A DNA stretch of 64,000 nt, from the NCBI GenBank assembly GCA_002706085.1, contig PAJO01000034.1:50891-114890 (forward strand), in the 5' to 3' direction. Below, piece after piece: positions 26,085 through 35,188 of the stretch (its first letter is position 1; each line of letters starts with the position of its first letter). Under the pieces are notes generated by a model. The model worked only from the letters and a program-made list of their open reading frames with translations. It had not been told where the DNA came from and made no database searches. The translations under genes and the position numbers were made by a program. This DNA comes from Alcanivoracaceae bacterium (GTDB lineage: Bacteria > Pseudomonadota > Gammaproteobacteria > Pseudomonadales > Alcanivoracaceae).

Positions 26085-26677
26085 TCCCCGGCCCAGCTAT
26101 TCAAATAATGCTGCAATAACGACTCAATCATCGCCTGCGCATCCACATCTCCGGCCACGACCAACTTGTCATCCGCGGCCAGCAGGGCAATACCGTGGAC
26201 GCTGCCCCACAGGGTTCTGGCGGCCAGGTGAATCTGCGCGGTGTCCTGCTGTTGCGCAAGCTGATCCATGCGGGCTTCCACTTCGCGGAACAGGGTTGCG
26301 GTCTTTTCCAGATACCAGCCGGGTACCGCCGCGGCGTTTTGCATCTGGTGCATGAACACCATCTTCCACAGGGCTGTCTCGTCACGGGCCATGGACACAT
26401 ACACCTGTGCCATGTGCTGCAACTGCTCGCGAGGGGCAGGTGATGGACAGTCGATCATGGCTGCCAGCAGTTGCGCCAGGGTGTCCGCATTGGCCTGCAG
26501 AATCAGATCGTCCAGATTGGCGAACACATGGTAAAGCATGCCAGCGGTATAACCGATGCGCTCTGCCACCTTGCGCACACTGAGTTTCTCCAACCCGTGT
26601 TCAGCCACAAGGTCCCGTACCGCCTGTATCGCCAGCGCCTGCAATTCTTCACGGCTGTGTTGGTTACGACGTGCCAC
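26081..26677 (-). CDS. TetR/AcrR family transcriptional regulator
   Basis: 198 residues. The N-terminal helix-turn-helix covers about 10-55 (VRDLVAEHGLEKLSVRKVAE, then RIGYTAGMLYHVF), followed by a ligand-binding domain of the WHG/TetR_C_33 type (WKMVFMHQMQNA, LWGSVHGIALLAADD). GTG start with AGGAG ten bases upstream. The LplT-PlsC gene downstream on the same strand may be a target, but a D repeat separates them. Ligand unknown. Its TAG stop comes from the D3 repeat. Confidence 0.85.
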   Translation of the reverse strand: MARRNQHSREELQALAIQAVRDLVAEHGLEKLSVRKVAERIGYTAGMLYHVFANLDDLILQANADTLAQLLAAMIDCPSPAPREQLQHMAQVYVSMARDETALWKMVFMHQMQNAAAVPGWYLEKTATLFREVEARMDQLAQQQDTAQIHLAARTLWGSVHGIALLAADDKLVVAGDVDAQAMIESLLQHYLNSWAGE

Positions 26678-26718
26678 AGCAACTCCTGGTTGTTTTTACT
26701 TTTGAAGCAGCAGCGCCT

Positions 26719-26801
26719 GAGCCGCGGACCTTGAGCACATCAGGATAACGAGCATTCAGCCCTCGTTATCGCTCGGTTCGTGACTCAAGCGGCGCTCCTA
26801 C
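26719..26801. repeat. degenerate fold-back element between tetR and pspA
   Basis: Outer arms GAGCCGCGGACCTTGAGCAC and GTGACTCAAGCGGCGCTC are imperfect inverted repeats; an inner hairpin GATAACGAG/CTCGTTATC (26744-26752 and 26762-26770) is perfect. The right end GCTCCTAC is the shared REP head in reverse and supplies the PspA stop codon. Confidence 0.6.
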
Positions 26802-27499
26802 GGTGCCGTCTGTGCGCCGCGCAACCCCGCCAGAATCTCTTCTGCCCGACGGCTCTGATGATCGCCGATCCCCGCTTCCGCCATGCGCTGGTCCAGGCTA
26901 TCGCCGAGACGATCCCCCTGTAACTGCGCTTCACTCTGCCACAACAGGCGACATTCTTCCTGTCGTTGCTGAATCTGCTGCAGGGTGTGCTGACTGTCGC
27001 ACAATCGCTGCGCCAGACCGCGCTGGTCCTGATGACGTTGCCGGGATTCTCCAAACAGGGTTTCCTGGCTGCGCGCCATGGATTGCTCCTGGCGCAGGGC
27101 TTTCAGGGTATCTGCTGCCTGTTTGATAAACGCCTGAAACTCGGTTTTCTGTTGCTCCAGCGTCACGCCCTGCCGGGCAAGGCGGCTTTGCTGTTGCTCC
27201 AGATCCGCCAGACGCTTGCCGATATCCAACGCCAGGACATCATTCTCTGCCGCCAGGGCCTGGCGAGCCCCCTCCTCATAATGCCGACTCTGTCTGCTCA
27301 ACTCATCGGCACGACGCTGATTCAGTTTCTCTTCCGCCATCAGCCTTGCCAATTGACGGCGCGCGTCACGCAGGGATTGCTCGGTTTCATACAGCTGCTG
27401 GTCCAGCAGCAGCATGTCATTGGCGTTGACGATCTGTTCCATGCTGATACGGGCCTGGCCTCGCATCAGGGTTTTCAGTTTGGTCCATGCTGTTGCCAT
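26798..27499 (-). CDS. PspA/IM30 family protein
   Basis: 233 residues, almost entirely alpha-helical coiled coil (about 10-190), as in PspA/IM30/Vipp1 membrane-repair proteins, an ESCRT-III-like family that coats damaged inner membrane. No pspBC or pspF is nearby. The next gene downstream is a YiaA-type membrane protein, a pairing that suggests a membrane-stress unit. GGAG precedes ATG. The C-terminus ends within a repeat: TAG at 26798-26800 comes from the sequence GTAGGAGC. Confidence 0.82.
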   Translation of the reverse strand: MATAWTKLKTLMRGQARISMEQIVNANDMLLLDQQLYETEQSLRDARRQLARLMAEEKLNQRRADELSRQSRHYEEGARQALAAENDVLALDIGKRLADLEQQQSRLARQGVTLEQQKTEFQAFIKQAADTLKALRQEQSMARSQETLFGESRQRHQDQRGLAQRLCDSQHTLQQIQQRQEECRLLWQSEAQLQGDRLGDSLDQRMAEAGIGDHQSRRAEEILAGLRGAQTAP

Positions 27500-27518
27500 G
27501 GTGTTCTCCTTATTGAAT

Positions 27519-27610
27519 GGTCTGACGTCGGAAGTCGGACGTCTGACGCTAAACAGGCTTTGTCTTTATCTTTTGTCGTCCGACGTCCGACCTCAGACAT
27601 CCGACCGTCT
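27519..27610. repeat. heptamer-arm fold-back element E (GTCGGAC type)
   Basis: Left arm is built of heptamers GTCTGAC, GTCGGAA, GTCGGAC, GTCTGAC (27520-27548). The right arm carries CGACGTC, CGACCTC, AGACATC, CGACCGTC (27577-27610). The loop is short and T-rich. The architecture equals the D class with a different unit. It fills the gap between the YiaA stop (27611) and the pspA ribosome site. Confidence 0.75.
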
Positions 27611-27883
27611 CTAATCCGTATATTCCTTCAACAATCTTTCCGTCTTCGCCTCACTGATCCGGTTGATCAGACGCCGGGCCTCATGGTCATCGCGCAGGGT
27701 CTTGGCAAGGGTGATGGTGGAGCCGACCACAAACATGATGCCCATCACCAGGTAGCCCTTGATCCACAGGTCAGTGGGTAACCAGACGATGCCCAGCACC
27801 ATCAACCCCAGGCTGATCCCGAATGCCGCCTTGACGTAGAACAGCCAGCCCCCGGAGTGTCGTTGAATCGCACTTTCATCCAT
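27611..27883 (-). CDS. YiaA/YiaB family inner-membrane protein
   Basis: 90 residues with two membrane helices (about 13-34 and 42-62) and a charged C-terminus (LRDDHEARRLINRISEAKTE). It matches the small YiaAB family of unknown function. AGAGGG lies before the ATG. It is upstream of pspA on the same strand; both may form a membrane-stress operon, with an E repeat in the intergenic space. Confidence 0.78.
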   Translation of the reverse strand: MDESAIQRHSGGWLFYVKAAFGISLGLMVLGIVWLPTDLWIKGYLVMGIMFVVGSTITLAKTLRDDHEARRLINRISEAKTERLLKEYTD

Positions 27884-27962
27884 GGTGAAACCCTCTTGTT
27901 TAACGGTGTTTAATTAAAATGCCAAACAACTAAACACCGTTCAACAACAAGGATGTTACCGG

Positions 27963-28595
27963 CTATGTCGAGGGGTGTTCAGGGGGCGAACCTGGCCGGC
28001 GGCCAATGGGCCGGGCAGGGTTGCCCGCCACGATGGTCCAGGGGGGAACATCCTTGGTAACCACGGCCCCCATCCCCACCACGGCGTGATCTCCGAGGGT
28101 CACCCCGTCCACGATCCCGACCCGGGCGCCCACCCAGACATCCTTGCCAATGTGGATCCCCTTTGACGTGACCGGCTGCTCGCGCACCGGACGGTCTGCA
28201 TGCACACCGTGGTTGAAGGCATAAAAGGTACAGTAAGCGGCGATACGGGAGCCGTCGCCGATATGCACCCCGGAGGCCCCCCCTTCCAGAGTCACATGGT
28301 GGTTCAGACTGACATTTCGGCCCAGGCGTACCGGGCCGTGAATGACGCAACCTGCGGCGATCTGGCTGCCATCACCGACGATAATGTCGCGACCTGGCTC
28401 GGCCAGCAGCACCGCCTGCGGCGCCACAAAACAGTCCGTTCCAAAAGTCACCGTTTCCAGCGCCATCCAGCGTTGCTGAAGGGCCTGCTGCCACGGCTCG
28501 GCCCAGGCGCGATGCTTCGGTTTCAACCGGGCATACAGCCAGGGCATATAGGCGAGGCGTTGCTTGTGTTGTTCGCGGTAATCGTCTTCGGTCAT
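27963..28595 (-). CDS. hexapeptide-repeat O-acetyltransferase (maltose acetyltransferase-like)
   Basis: 210 residues. Hexapeptide repeats run from about 75 to 190 (IIVGDGSQIAAGCVIHGPV, DHAVVGMGAVVTKDVPPWTI and others), ending in the typical AGNPARPIG. Such left-handed beta-helix trimers transfer acetyl from acetyl-CoA to sugars or sugar-like hydroxyls. The in-frame extension to 28640 lies in the D4 repeat and is rejected; MTEDDYREQH is the natural start. Acceptor unknown. Confidence 0.82.
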   Translation of the reverse strand: MTEDDYREQHKQRLAYMPWLYARLKPKHRAWAEPWQQALQQRWMALETVTFGTDCFVAPQAVLLAEPGRDIIVGDGSQIAAGCVIHGPVRLGRNVSLNHHVTLEGGASGVHIGDGSRIAAYCTFYAFNHGVHADRPVREQPVTSKGIHIGKDVWVGARVGIVDGVTLGDHAVVGMGAVVTKDVPPWTIVAGNPARPIGRRPGSPPEHPST

Positions 28596-28601
28596 AAGGC
28601 A

Positions 28602-28760
28602 GGGGCAAGCTTCAAGCTGCAAGCTGCAAGGCGCGGTCATGCTTATTGAGCCTTGAAAGGCTGTGCCCGCGCAACATTAATTCCATGAATCGCGGCGCAG
28701 ATCCAATCGATTACAACTCGCCTGATCCGCGTTGTAGCTTGTAGCTTGCAGCTTGCTCCT
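28602..28760. repeat. heptamer-arm fold-back element D4
   Basis: Left arm GCAAGCTTCAAGCTGCAAGC (28606-28625) continues to GGCGCGG. Right arm reads GCGT, TGTAGCT, TGTAGCT, TGCAGCT, TGCTCCT (28728-28760). It spans the divergent gap between the acetyltransferase and DUF4197 starts, so any promoters there lie in or beside it. Confidence 0.82.
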
Positions 28761-28824
28761 GAAAGAAGTGTTTAGCCGCGCGGACGGGTGCAGTAGCATG
28801 TCCGCCAAAACAAAGGAGACTCCC

Positions 28825-29541
28825 TTGAAGACACGACTTTCACTTGTCCCCCTGTTGCTTGTCCTGGCTCTGACCGGGTGTCAGCACATGGAAGCGGTCA
28901 TGCCCTGGGTCAACGCAGGCAACCAGATGGCCAAGGACGCCGGTTACGATACCGAGTCGCGGCTGGTCTCCGGCATCAAGGAAGCCCTGATCAAGGGCAC
29001 CGATACCGCTGCTGCCCAGCTGTCCCGCGAAGGGGCCATGAACCTGCAACTGCCGGACGCTGCCCAGCCGGTGGCCAACACCCTGCGCCAGTTTGGCTTG
29101 GGCCGTTATGTAGACCAGCTCGAAACCGCCATGAACCGGGGGGCAGAAAAGGCCGTCGCGGCGGGCGCCCCGGTCTTCAAAAATGCCATCAATTCCATGA
29201 GCGTGGATGATGCCCTGGGCATTATTCAGGGCGGGGACACCGCAGCCACCACCTATTTCCGCGGGGAGACGGAAGCAAGCCTGCGCCAGCGTTTTGAACC
29301 CATTGTGGAAGACAACCTGCGCAAGACCGGGTTCTATGATCAATACCAGACATTACTGGCGGCCTACGATAAGTTACCACTTACCAACAAGCCGAACCTG
29401 GACCTGGAAAAGTACGTTATCGACACCAGCATGGACCAGCTCTACACCCGCATCGGCGAGCAGGAAACCCAGATCCGCCAGAACCCCTTCCAGCAGGGCA
29501 GTGCCCTGATCGGCGCGGTGTTCGGTGAACAGGCAGAATAA
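28825..29541 (+). CDS. DUF4197 family lipoprotein
   Basis: 238 residues. A TTG start at 28825, seven bases after AAAGGAG, gives a clean lipoprotein signal (MKTRLSLVPLLLVLALTGC, Cys19). An ATG nine codons upstream (28798) is the alternative but has a poor ribosome site. The mature part (VSGIKEALIKGTDTAAAQLS, FDGYFE-free helices, PNLDLEKYVIDTSMDQLY) matches DUF4197, a family of helical periplasmic proteins of unknown role. The stop TAA abuts element D5. Confidence 0.82.
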   Translation: MKTRLSLVPLLLVLALTGCQHMEAVMPWVNAGNQMAKDAGYDTESRLVSGIKEALIKGTDTAAAQLSREGAMNLQLPDAAQPVANTLRQFGLGRYVDQLETAMNRGAEKAVAAGAPVFKNAINSMSVDDALGIIQGGDTAATTYFRGETEASLRQRFEPIVEDNLRKTGFYDQYQTLLAAYDKLPLTNKPNLDLEKYVIDTSMDQLYTRIGEQETQIRQNPFQQGSALIGAVFGEQAE

Positions 29542-29684
29542 GTCGCAAGCGACAACGCGGGAATCTTCATCGTGTCTGAAATGCCCTACGCGGACCGAAT
29601 CAGGAGCGCGGGCAGGGCGGGCTGCTTAATGACGAGACCCGCCGCGTTGTAGCTTGAAGCTTGAAGCTTGTCGCTTGCTCCTAC
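29541..29684. repeat. heptamer-arm fold-back element D5
   Basis: Left arm AGTCGCAAGCGACAACGCGG begins at the DUF4197 stop. Right arm: CCGCGT, then TGTAGCT, TGAAGCT, TGAAGCT, TGTCGCT, TGCTCCT, AC (29642-29684), five heptamers ending in the REP head (reverse of GTAGGAGC). The glutamine amidotransferase stop TAG is inside it. Confidence 0.85.
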
Positions 29685-30409
29685 GCCACCTGCGGCAACG
29701 TCAGGCGGGCGAAACGGGCCAGGATGCTGCTGGCATCCTGACACTCCCGCACATCCTGAAGATGGGTATCCACCTGCTGCTGGGTGAGGCTGTCACCGCT
29801 CAACGCCTGCAGGTAGGCACGCATTACATCAGCGCTGAACTCGGGGTGAAATTGCACCCCCCAGACACACTCCCCGTACCGGAAGGCCTGACAGGCGTCA
29901 TGAACATTGCTGGCAAGCACCGTGGCGCCCCTGGGCGGAGTCAGTACTGACTGCCTGTGCACCACTTGTGCCCACGGATGCCCGACGATGGCGCTCAATA
30001 AGGGATCGTGATGCCCCGCCTCGGTGAGCCGCAGGGGCACAGTCCCAACCTCCATTCCCATCGGATTGTCAGCCACTTCGCCCCCCAGGGCATGGGCCAG
30101 CAGTTGATGCCCAAAACACAACCCCAGCACCGGCATCGCCGGGCTATCCTTCACCAGGCTATATAGCCAGTGGGTCAGGGCCCGCATCCAGGGGGTTTGC
30201 TCTGTGACCATGGCATGAGACCCGGTAATGACCACCCCGGCCAGCGATGCCGGTTCGGGTAGCGGGTCGCCATGGTGGGCACTGATGACACAGGCAGGGG
30301 TATTGCCAAGCCCCGTGTGAATCCAGTGGTCAAAGTCCCCATAGTGCTGGCTGATCTGGGGATAGGTGTTGCCGGTCTTGATGATGAGGATGGGCTTGCT
30401 GTTATTCAT
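29681..30409 (-). CDS. class I glutamine amidotransferase (GuaA-N-like)
   Basis: 242 residues. GLCFGHQLL places the nucleophile at Cys98, and FHPE gives His188 and Glu190, the full catalytic triad that releases ammonia from glutamine. It is a stand-alone domain, as in the GMP-synthase-like YbbB/GAT1 group sometimes linked to gamma-glutamyl-putrescine or polyamine metabolism; I cannot assign a synthase partner. The ribosome site before ATG at 30409 is weak. Its stop (29681-29683) is provided by D5. Confidence 0.85.
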   Translation of the reverse strand: MNNSKPILIIKTGNTYPQISQHYGDFDHWIHTGLGNTPACVISAHHGDPLPEPASLAGVVITGSHAMVTEQTPWMRALTHWLYSLVKDSPAMPVLGLCFGHQLLAHALGGEVADNPMGMEVGTVPLRLTEAGHHDPLLSAIVGHPWAQVVHRQSVLTPPRGATVLASNVHDACQAFRYGECVWGVQFHPEFSADVMRAYLQALSGDSLTQQQVDTHLQDVRECQDASSILARFARLTLPQVA

Positions 30410-30487
30410 TGCTGGGTACCCTGAACGACATCCTGTCTTTGACTACTCTCCATCCTTACCCTCAGCAAGGGGCGTACCAACTTTTGA

Positions 30488-30652
30488 GGGGCAAGGGGCA
30501 AGGGGCAAGCTACAACGCGACTCAAGGCGTTTCTCTTCTCAAATGCACTGCACGCGCCCAGAGATTTCAGCGCGGGGTCACATTCGTGAAAATACACTCA
30601 TGATTCTGGTTCGTGTTGCAGCTTGAAGCTTGAAGCTTGTAGCTTGCCGCTT
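30488..30652. repeat. heptamer-arm fold-back element D6
   Basis: Left arm has three GGGGCAA units then GCTACAACGCG (to 30519). Right arm CGTGT, TGCAGCT, TGAAGCT, TGAAGCT, TGTAGCT, TGCCGCT (30612-30650), five heptamers. The core GCGCCCAGAGATTTCAGCGC matches D1. It ends at the tag stop codon. Confidence 0.85.
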
Positions 30653-31216
30653 TCAACTGCACTCACTGTGCCGCGGACAGGTGATGAGGTGGTCATTGAC
30701 CATGCCCACCGCCTGCATGAAGGCATAGACAATGGTCGGCCCGACGAACTTGAAACCGGCTTTTTTCAGGGCCTTGCTCATGGCTTCAGCGGTAGGCGTC
30801 AGGGCCGGCACCTCGGCAAGCGTCGCAAAATGGTTGATCGTCGGGGTACCGTCGACAAAATCCCAGAGAAAGCCAGACAAGCTCTGTCCGCGATCACGCA
30901 TGGCGAGAAAGGCCTGGGCATTGCCAATGGTGGCCGCCACCTTGAGTCGATTGCGGATAATCCCGGGATCCGCCAGCAAGGCAGCCACCTTCGCCTCGTC
31001 ATAACGGGCGATCTTTTCCGGATCGAAGCCATCAAAAACCTGCCGATAGTGCTCACGCTTGCGCAGCACCGTGATCCAGCTGAGGCCCGCCTGGGCACCT
31101 TCCAGATTCAGGCACTCGAACAGGGTCTGATCGTCATATTCCGGAACGCCCCATTCTTCATCATGGTAGCGCTGATAGAGCGGGTCATCCCCGCACCAGG
31201 GACAGCGGTCTTTCAT
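30653..31216 (-). CDS. tag: DNA-3-methyladenine glycosylase I
   Basis: 187 residues, the usual length. Zinc ligands fit the family: Cys5, His18, His176 and Cys180 (HLITCPRHSEC at the end). CPWCGDDPLYQRYHDEEWG is the Tag N-terminus. The enzyme removes 3-methyladenine from alkylated DNA. The open frame extends to 31447, but conservation begins at 31216 and GAGAGAAG precedes that ATG. It overlaps the end of the upstream YafY-type gene by 32 bases, so they are co-transcribed. Confidence 0.93.
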   Translation of the reverse strand: MKDRCPWCGDDPLYQRYHDEEWGVPEYDDQTLFECLNLEGAQAGLSWITVLRKREHYRQVFDGFDPEKIARYDEAKVAALLADPGIIRNRLKVAATIGNAQAFLAMRDRGQSLSGFLWDFVDGTPTINHFATLAEVPALTPTAEAMSKALKKAGFKFVGPTIVYAFMQAVGMVNDHLITCPRHSECS

Positions 31217-31907
31217 CGGCTTCTCTCTTTTCACACTGTTCGATTTCCAGGGCTTCATAATCCGCAAGCGTCTGACCAGGCATGACCGGATAATGGCTGC
31301 CCAGGGTTTGCAGAATGACGATCCGGTCGACACGAAAATGCCGAAATGCCCTGCGCAATTCGCACCATCCCACCAGGGTCCAGCAATGGCCCCAGAAATA
31401 CAGCCCCAACGGCCAAAGCGTACGCACACTCTGGGCGTCCAAGGCATCGCGGTAATGAATCTGCACCTTCACTTGATCGGCGATAGCCCGCTGCAGGGGA
31501 TCGAGCAACGCACCAAGCATCCTTCGCTCGGGCAAGGCTGGCGCGGTTACCGTCGCTGTCTGCGCCCGTAACCGGGCCGGCACCGCCATGGCGAGTTTTT
31601 CCTGAACGGCCTGCAAAACTCCCGCCTGGCGCTGCCCAGCCCAACCTTGCGCCATGGCCAACCCGGTCAGCAACGCCTGCCATTCCTCGGCACTGAACAT
31701 CAGCGGAGGGAGTTGATATCCCTCCAGCAGGGCATAGCCCTTGCCCGCCTGGGCGTAGACCGGCACGCCACTGCCACACAGATGGTCAATATCCCGGTAA
31801 ATGGTGCGCTCCGACACCTCCAGGCGCTGCGCCAGAGTCTGGGCCGTGGTCCAGGGGTTGGCCCCGATGATCTGTACGATCTGAAACAAGCGTTCCGCGC
31901 GTCGCAT
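31185..31907 (-). CDS. YafY-family HTH/WYL transcriptional regulator
   Basis: 240 residues: N-terminal winged helix (TTAQTLAQRLEVSERTIYRD, about 15-40) and a C-terminal WYL domain (LWPLGLYFWGHCWTLVGWCE near 170-190). WYL domains sense ligands or nucleic acid. It overlaps tag downstream by 32 bases, which hints at control linked to DNA damage, an inference only. AGGGAAG lies before the ATG at 31907; the longer frame to 31955 is unsupported. Confidence 0.85.
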   Translation of the reverse strand: MRRAERLFQIVQIIGANPWTTAQTLAQRLEVSERTIYRDIDHLCGSGVPVYAQAGKGYALLEGYQLPPLMFSAEEWQALLTGLAMAQGWAGQRQAGVLQAVQEKLAMAVPARLRAQTATVTAPALPERRMLGALLDPLQRAIADQVKVQIHYRDALDAQSVRTLWPLGLYFWGHCWTLVGWCELRRAFRHFRVDRIVILQTLGSHYPVMPGQTLADYEALEIEQCEKREADERPLSLVRG

Positions 31908-32086
31908 GGTCTTCCCTGTGATATGTCGCCTGACGGCCTGCCGGCCGATATCCACACCATTCTACCCGGTGTCTACTGACACCCTGCTGTCAGTAGTTGC
32001 GAGAGGCGCAACAGCGGTATCACCGCTGCGGACGGCCCGGTATACTTGCGCCTTCGCGGAAAATGTATTGAACAACAGGATTCACC

Positions 32087-33076
32087 ATGGCGGAACAACC
32101 GCAGACGGATATCATGACGTTTCAGGGCCTGATTCTGGCCCTTCAGCAATACTGGGCAGAGCAAGGTTGCGTGGTGGTACAGCCACTGGATATGGAAGTC
32201 GGTGCGGGTACCTTTCACCCCTCTACCTTCCTGCGCGCCATCGGCCCGGAGAACTGGAACAGTGCCTACGTGCAGCCTTCCCGTCGTCCCACCGACGGCC
32301 GTTACGGGGAAAACCCCAACCGGCTGCAGCACTACTACCAGTTCCAGGTGGTCCTGAAACCGTCGCCGGACAACATCCAGGAGCTGTACCTGGGTTCCCT
32401 GCGCATGCTGGGTTTTGATCCGCTGGTCCATGATATCCGCTTTGTGGAAGACAACTGGGAATCCCCAACGCTGGGCGCCTGGGGACTGGGTTGGGAAGTG
32501 TGGCTCAATGGCATGGAAGTGACCCAGTTCACCTACTTCCAGCAGGTGGGCGGCATCGACTGCTACCCGGTGACCGGGGAAATCACCTACGGTCTTGAGC
32601 GTCTCGCCATGTACATTCAGGGCGTAGATTCGGTCTACGATCTGGTGTGGTCCGATGGCCCCTTCGGCAAAGTCACTTACGGCGATGTGTTCCTGCAAAA
32701 CGAAGTGGAAATGTCCACGTTCAACTTCGAGCATGCCAACGTGGAAGAACTGTTCAAGCAGTTCGACCTGTTCGAATCCGAGTCCACCAAGCTGATCGAG
32801 GCCGGCCTGCCGCTGCCCGCCTATGAATATGTCCTGAAGGCCTCGCACACCTTCAACCTGCTGGATGCCCGCAAGGCCATCTCTGTCACCGAACGCCAGC
32901 GCTTTATCCTGCGGGTACGCACCCTGGCCCGGGCCGTGGCCCAGGCCTACTTCGATGCGCGCCGCACGCTGGGTTTCCCCATGGCCGACGACGCCATTCG
33001 TGAGGAAGTGATGGCAGAGCTGCAAAAGCAGGATGAGAAAGCCGCCAAACAGGCGAACAAGAAGGGGAAGAAATAA
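32087..33076 (+). CDS. glyQ: glycine-tRNA ligase alpha subunit
   Basis: 329 residues, near-complete match to GlyQ ([60 protein letters not shown]). It carries the aminoacylation core of the bacterial alpha2beta2 glycyl-tRNA synthetase. The gene ends in a Lys-rich tail (KKGKK). The last base of its stop is the first of the glyS ATG (TAATG), so translation is coupled. Confidence 0.97.
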   Translation: MAEQPQTDIMTFQGLILALQQYWAEQGCVVVQPLDMEVGAGTFHPSTFLRAIGPENWNSAYVQPSRRPTDGRYGENPNRLQHYYQFQVVLKPSPDNIQELYLGSLRMLGFDPLVHDIRFVEDNWESPTLGAWGLGWEVWLNGMEVTQFTYFQQVGGIDCYPVTGEITYGLERLAMYIQGVDSVYDLVWSDGPFGKVTYGDVFLQNEVEMSTFNFEHANVEELFKQFDLFESESTKLIEAGLPLPAYEYVLKASHTFNLLDARKAISVTERQRFILRVRTLARAVAQAYFDARRTLGFPMADDAIREEVMAELQKQDEKAAKQANKKGKK

Positions 33077-35148
33077 TGTCCCGGGATTTGCTGATTGAAC
33101 TGGGCACCGAAGAGCTGCCCCCAAAAGCCCTGCCGAACCTGAGTGCGGCGCTCACCGACGAGTTTGTTCGCCAGCTGGATGAAGCAGGACTGAATCACGG
33201 TGACGTAGAAAGCTTTGCCGCCCCCCGTCGTCTGGCGGTACTGGTACGTGGCCTGGACGACAAACAGGCTGACCGTGACATCGAACGCCAGGGCCCGGCC
33301 GTACAGGCGGCCTTCGACAAGGACGGCAACCCCACCAAGGCCGCCCAAGGCTTTGCCGCTTCACTGGGTCTGACCGTGGACCAACTGGGCCGCCAGGACA
33401 CCGGCAAGGGCGAACGTCTGGTCGCCAACATTACCGAGCAGGGCAAGCCCACCGTTGAGCTGGTGCCGGAATTCTTTGCCCAGGCCATTCAGAAACTGCC
33501 GATCCCCAAACGCATGCGCTGGGGCAAACGCAAGGTACAGTTTGTGCGCCCCGCGCACTGGCTTGTGGCGCTGTTTGGTGACGAAGTAGTGCCGTTCGAG
33601 TTGCTGGACCTGCAATCCGGTCGCACCAGCTATGGCCACCGTTTCCACGCACCGGGTGCCATCGAGCTGGCCAACGCCGGTGAATACCCGACACGGATGG
33701 AAAATGACGGTCATGTGATCGCTGACTTCAATCGCCGCAAGGCCATGATCGAAGAACAGGCCATTGCCGCAGGCAAGCAGGCCGGCGGCACGGCGCAGAT
33801 TGACCCTGACCTGCTCAACGAAGTTACCGCGCTGGTGGAATGGCCTGAAGCCCTCACCGGCAGCTTCGACGAGGACTTCCTGCGGGTCCCCCAGGAAGCA
33901 CTGATCAGCGCCATGGAAGAACACCAGAAGTACTTCTCTGTTCTGGACGCCAACGGCAAGCTGATGCCCAGGTTCATTACCATCAGCAACATCCAGTCCA
34001 AGGATGCTGAACAGGTCATCGCCGGCAACGAGAAAGTGATTCGCCCGCGTCTGGCCGATGCGGCGTTTTTCTACGACAACGATTGCAAGAAGACCCTGGC
34101 GCAACACGGCGAGGGATTGGCCAATGTGGTGTTCCAGCAGCAGCTGGGTACCGTGGCGGACAAATGCCAGCGCATTGGTGCCCTGGCGGCAGTGATTGCC
34201 GAGCAGATTGGTGGCGACGCGGCCCAGGCCAAACTGGCGGGCGAGCTGAGCAAGGCCGACCTGAACAGCGAGATGGTGTACGAGTTCGACACCATGCAGG
34301 GCATCATGGGTTACTACCTGGCCCAGCGTGAAGGCCAGCCGGAAGAGGTCGCCAACGCACTGTACGAGCAGTACCTGCCGCGCTTCGCCGGCGACAGCCT
34401 GCCGCAGAGCAAGACTGGCATGGCCGTCTCTCTGGCCGACAAGATTGATACCCTGGTGGGCATCTTCGGCATCGGCCAGAAGCCCAGCGGCACCAAGGAT
34501 CCCTATGCCTTGCGTCGCGCCACCCTGGGGGTGCTGCGCATCATCATCGAAAACGGTCTCGCCATTGACCTGCGTGAGCTGCTCGATCAGGCAGGCCAGC
34601 AACTTGGCGAACGCATTGATGCCAGCCAGATCGACGAGGCGTTCGATTTCATCAAGGGCCGTTACCGCGCCATGTACCAGGAGCGGGGCATTGCCACCCC
34701 GGTGATCCTGTCGGTACTGGCCATCGACGACGCCTGCCGCAAGCCACTGGATTTCGACCGACGCGTGAAAGCCGTTGCCGATTTCCAGCAGCGTGAAGAA
34801 GCTGCCGCGCTGGCCGCCGCCAATAAGCGGGTGTCCAACATTCTGGCCAAGCTCGACGGGGAACCGCCCGAAGAGATCGACGGCGCTCTTCTGGAAGACG
34901 ACGCCGAACAGACCCTGACCAATCTGGTCGTGGCCAGCTATGAGCAATCCGAACCGCTGCTGGAGCAGGGTGACTATCAGGGTGTGCTGGAAATGCTGGC
35001 CGAGCTGCGTGAACCGGTCGATGCCTTCTTCGACACCGTGATGGTGATGGCCGAAGATGAAGCCGTACGCAACAACCGGCTGGCGTTGCTCGCATTCCTG
35101 CGTGATCTGTTCCTGAACGTGGCGGACATCAGTCTGCTGCAAGAGTAA
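33076..35148 (+). CDS. glyS: glycine-tRNA ligase beta subunit
   Basis: 690 residues, the standard size of GlyS. Landmarks: DLLIELGTEELPPKALPNLS at the start, RMRWGKRKVQFVRPAHWLVA, VPQEALISAMEEHQKYFSVL and a C-terminal anticodon-binding domain. The subunit binds tRNA-Gly and is required for charging. It forms an operon with glyQ and ends before a strong hairpin terminator and a REPIN. Confidence 0.97.
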   Translation: MSRDLLIELGTEELPPKALPNLSAALTDEFVRQLDEAGLNHGDVESFAAPRRLAVLVRGLDDKQADRDIERQGPAVQAAFDKDGNPTKAAQGFAASLGLTVDQLGRQDTGKGERLVANITEQGKPTVELVPEFFAQAIQKLPIPKRMRWGKRKVQFVRPAHWLVALFGDEVVPFELLDLQSGRTSYGHRFHAPGAIELANAGEYPTRMENDGHVIADFNRRKAMIEEQAIAAGKQAGGTAQIDPDLLNEVTALVEWPEALTGSFDEDFLRVPQEALISAMEEHQKYFSVLDANGKLMPRFITISNIQSKDAEQVIAGNEKVIRPRLADAAFFYDNDCKKTLAQHGEGLANVVFQQQLGTVADKCQRIGALAAVIAEQIGGDAAQAKLAGELSKADLNSEMVYEFDTMQGIMGYYLAQREGQPEEVANALYEQYLPRFAGDSLPQSKTGMAVSLADKIDTLVGIFGIGQKPSGTKDPYALRRATLGVLRIIIENGLAIDLRELLDQAGQQLGERIDASQIDEAFDFIKGRYRAMYQERGIATPVILSVLAIDDACRKPLDFDRRVKAVADFQQREEAAALAAANKRVSNILAKLDGEPPEEIDGALLEDDAEQTLTNLVVASYEQSEPLLEQGDYQGVLEMLAELREPVDAFFDTVMVMAEDEAVRNNRLALLAFLRDLFLNVADISLLQE

Positions 35149-35188
35149 GACGCAACACGCTGCACGCATCAAGCAACACGCAAAACCG

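Noticed and set aside
28595..28640. N-terminal extension of the hexapeptide acetyltransferase
   Set aside because: It is encoded by the left arm of a heptamer repeat; the family start is MTEDDYREQH.
29641..30652. Possible CRISPR array from the regularly repeated AAGCTTGAAGCTTG sequence
   Set aside because: The repeats are seven-base tandem units without spacers, arranged as two inverted arms; no cas genes are present.
30653..31447. Longer tag product starting at 31447
   Set aside because: The extra N-terminus overlaps the WYL regulator in another frame and is not Tag-like; the zinc ligand numbering fits the start at 31216.
33361..35172. 603-codon open frame on the minus strand opposite glyS
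   Set aside because: glyS is a full-length, well-conserved gene; the antisense product has no recognisable motif.
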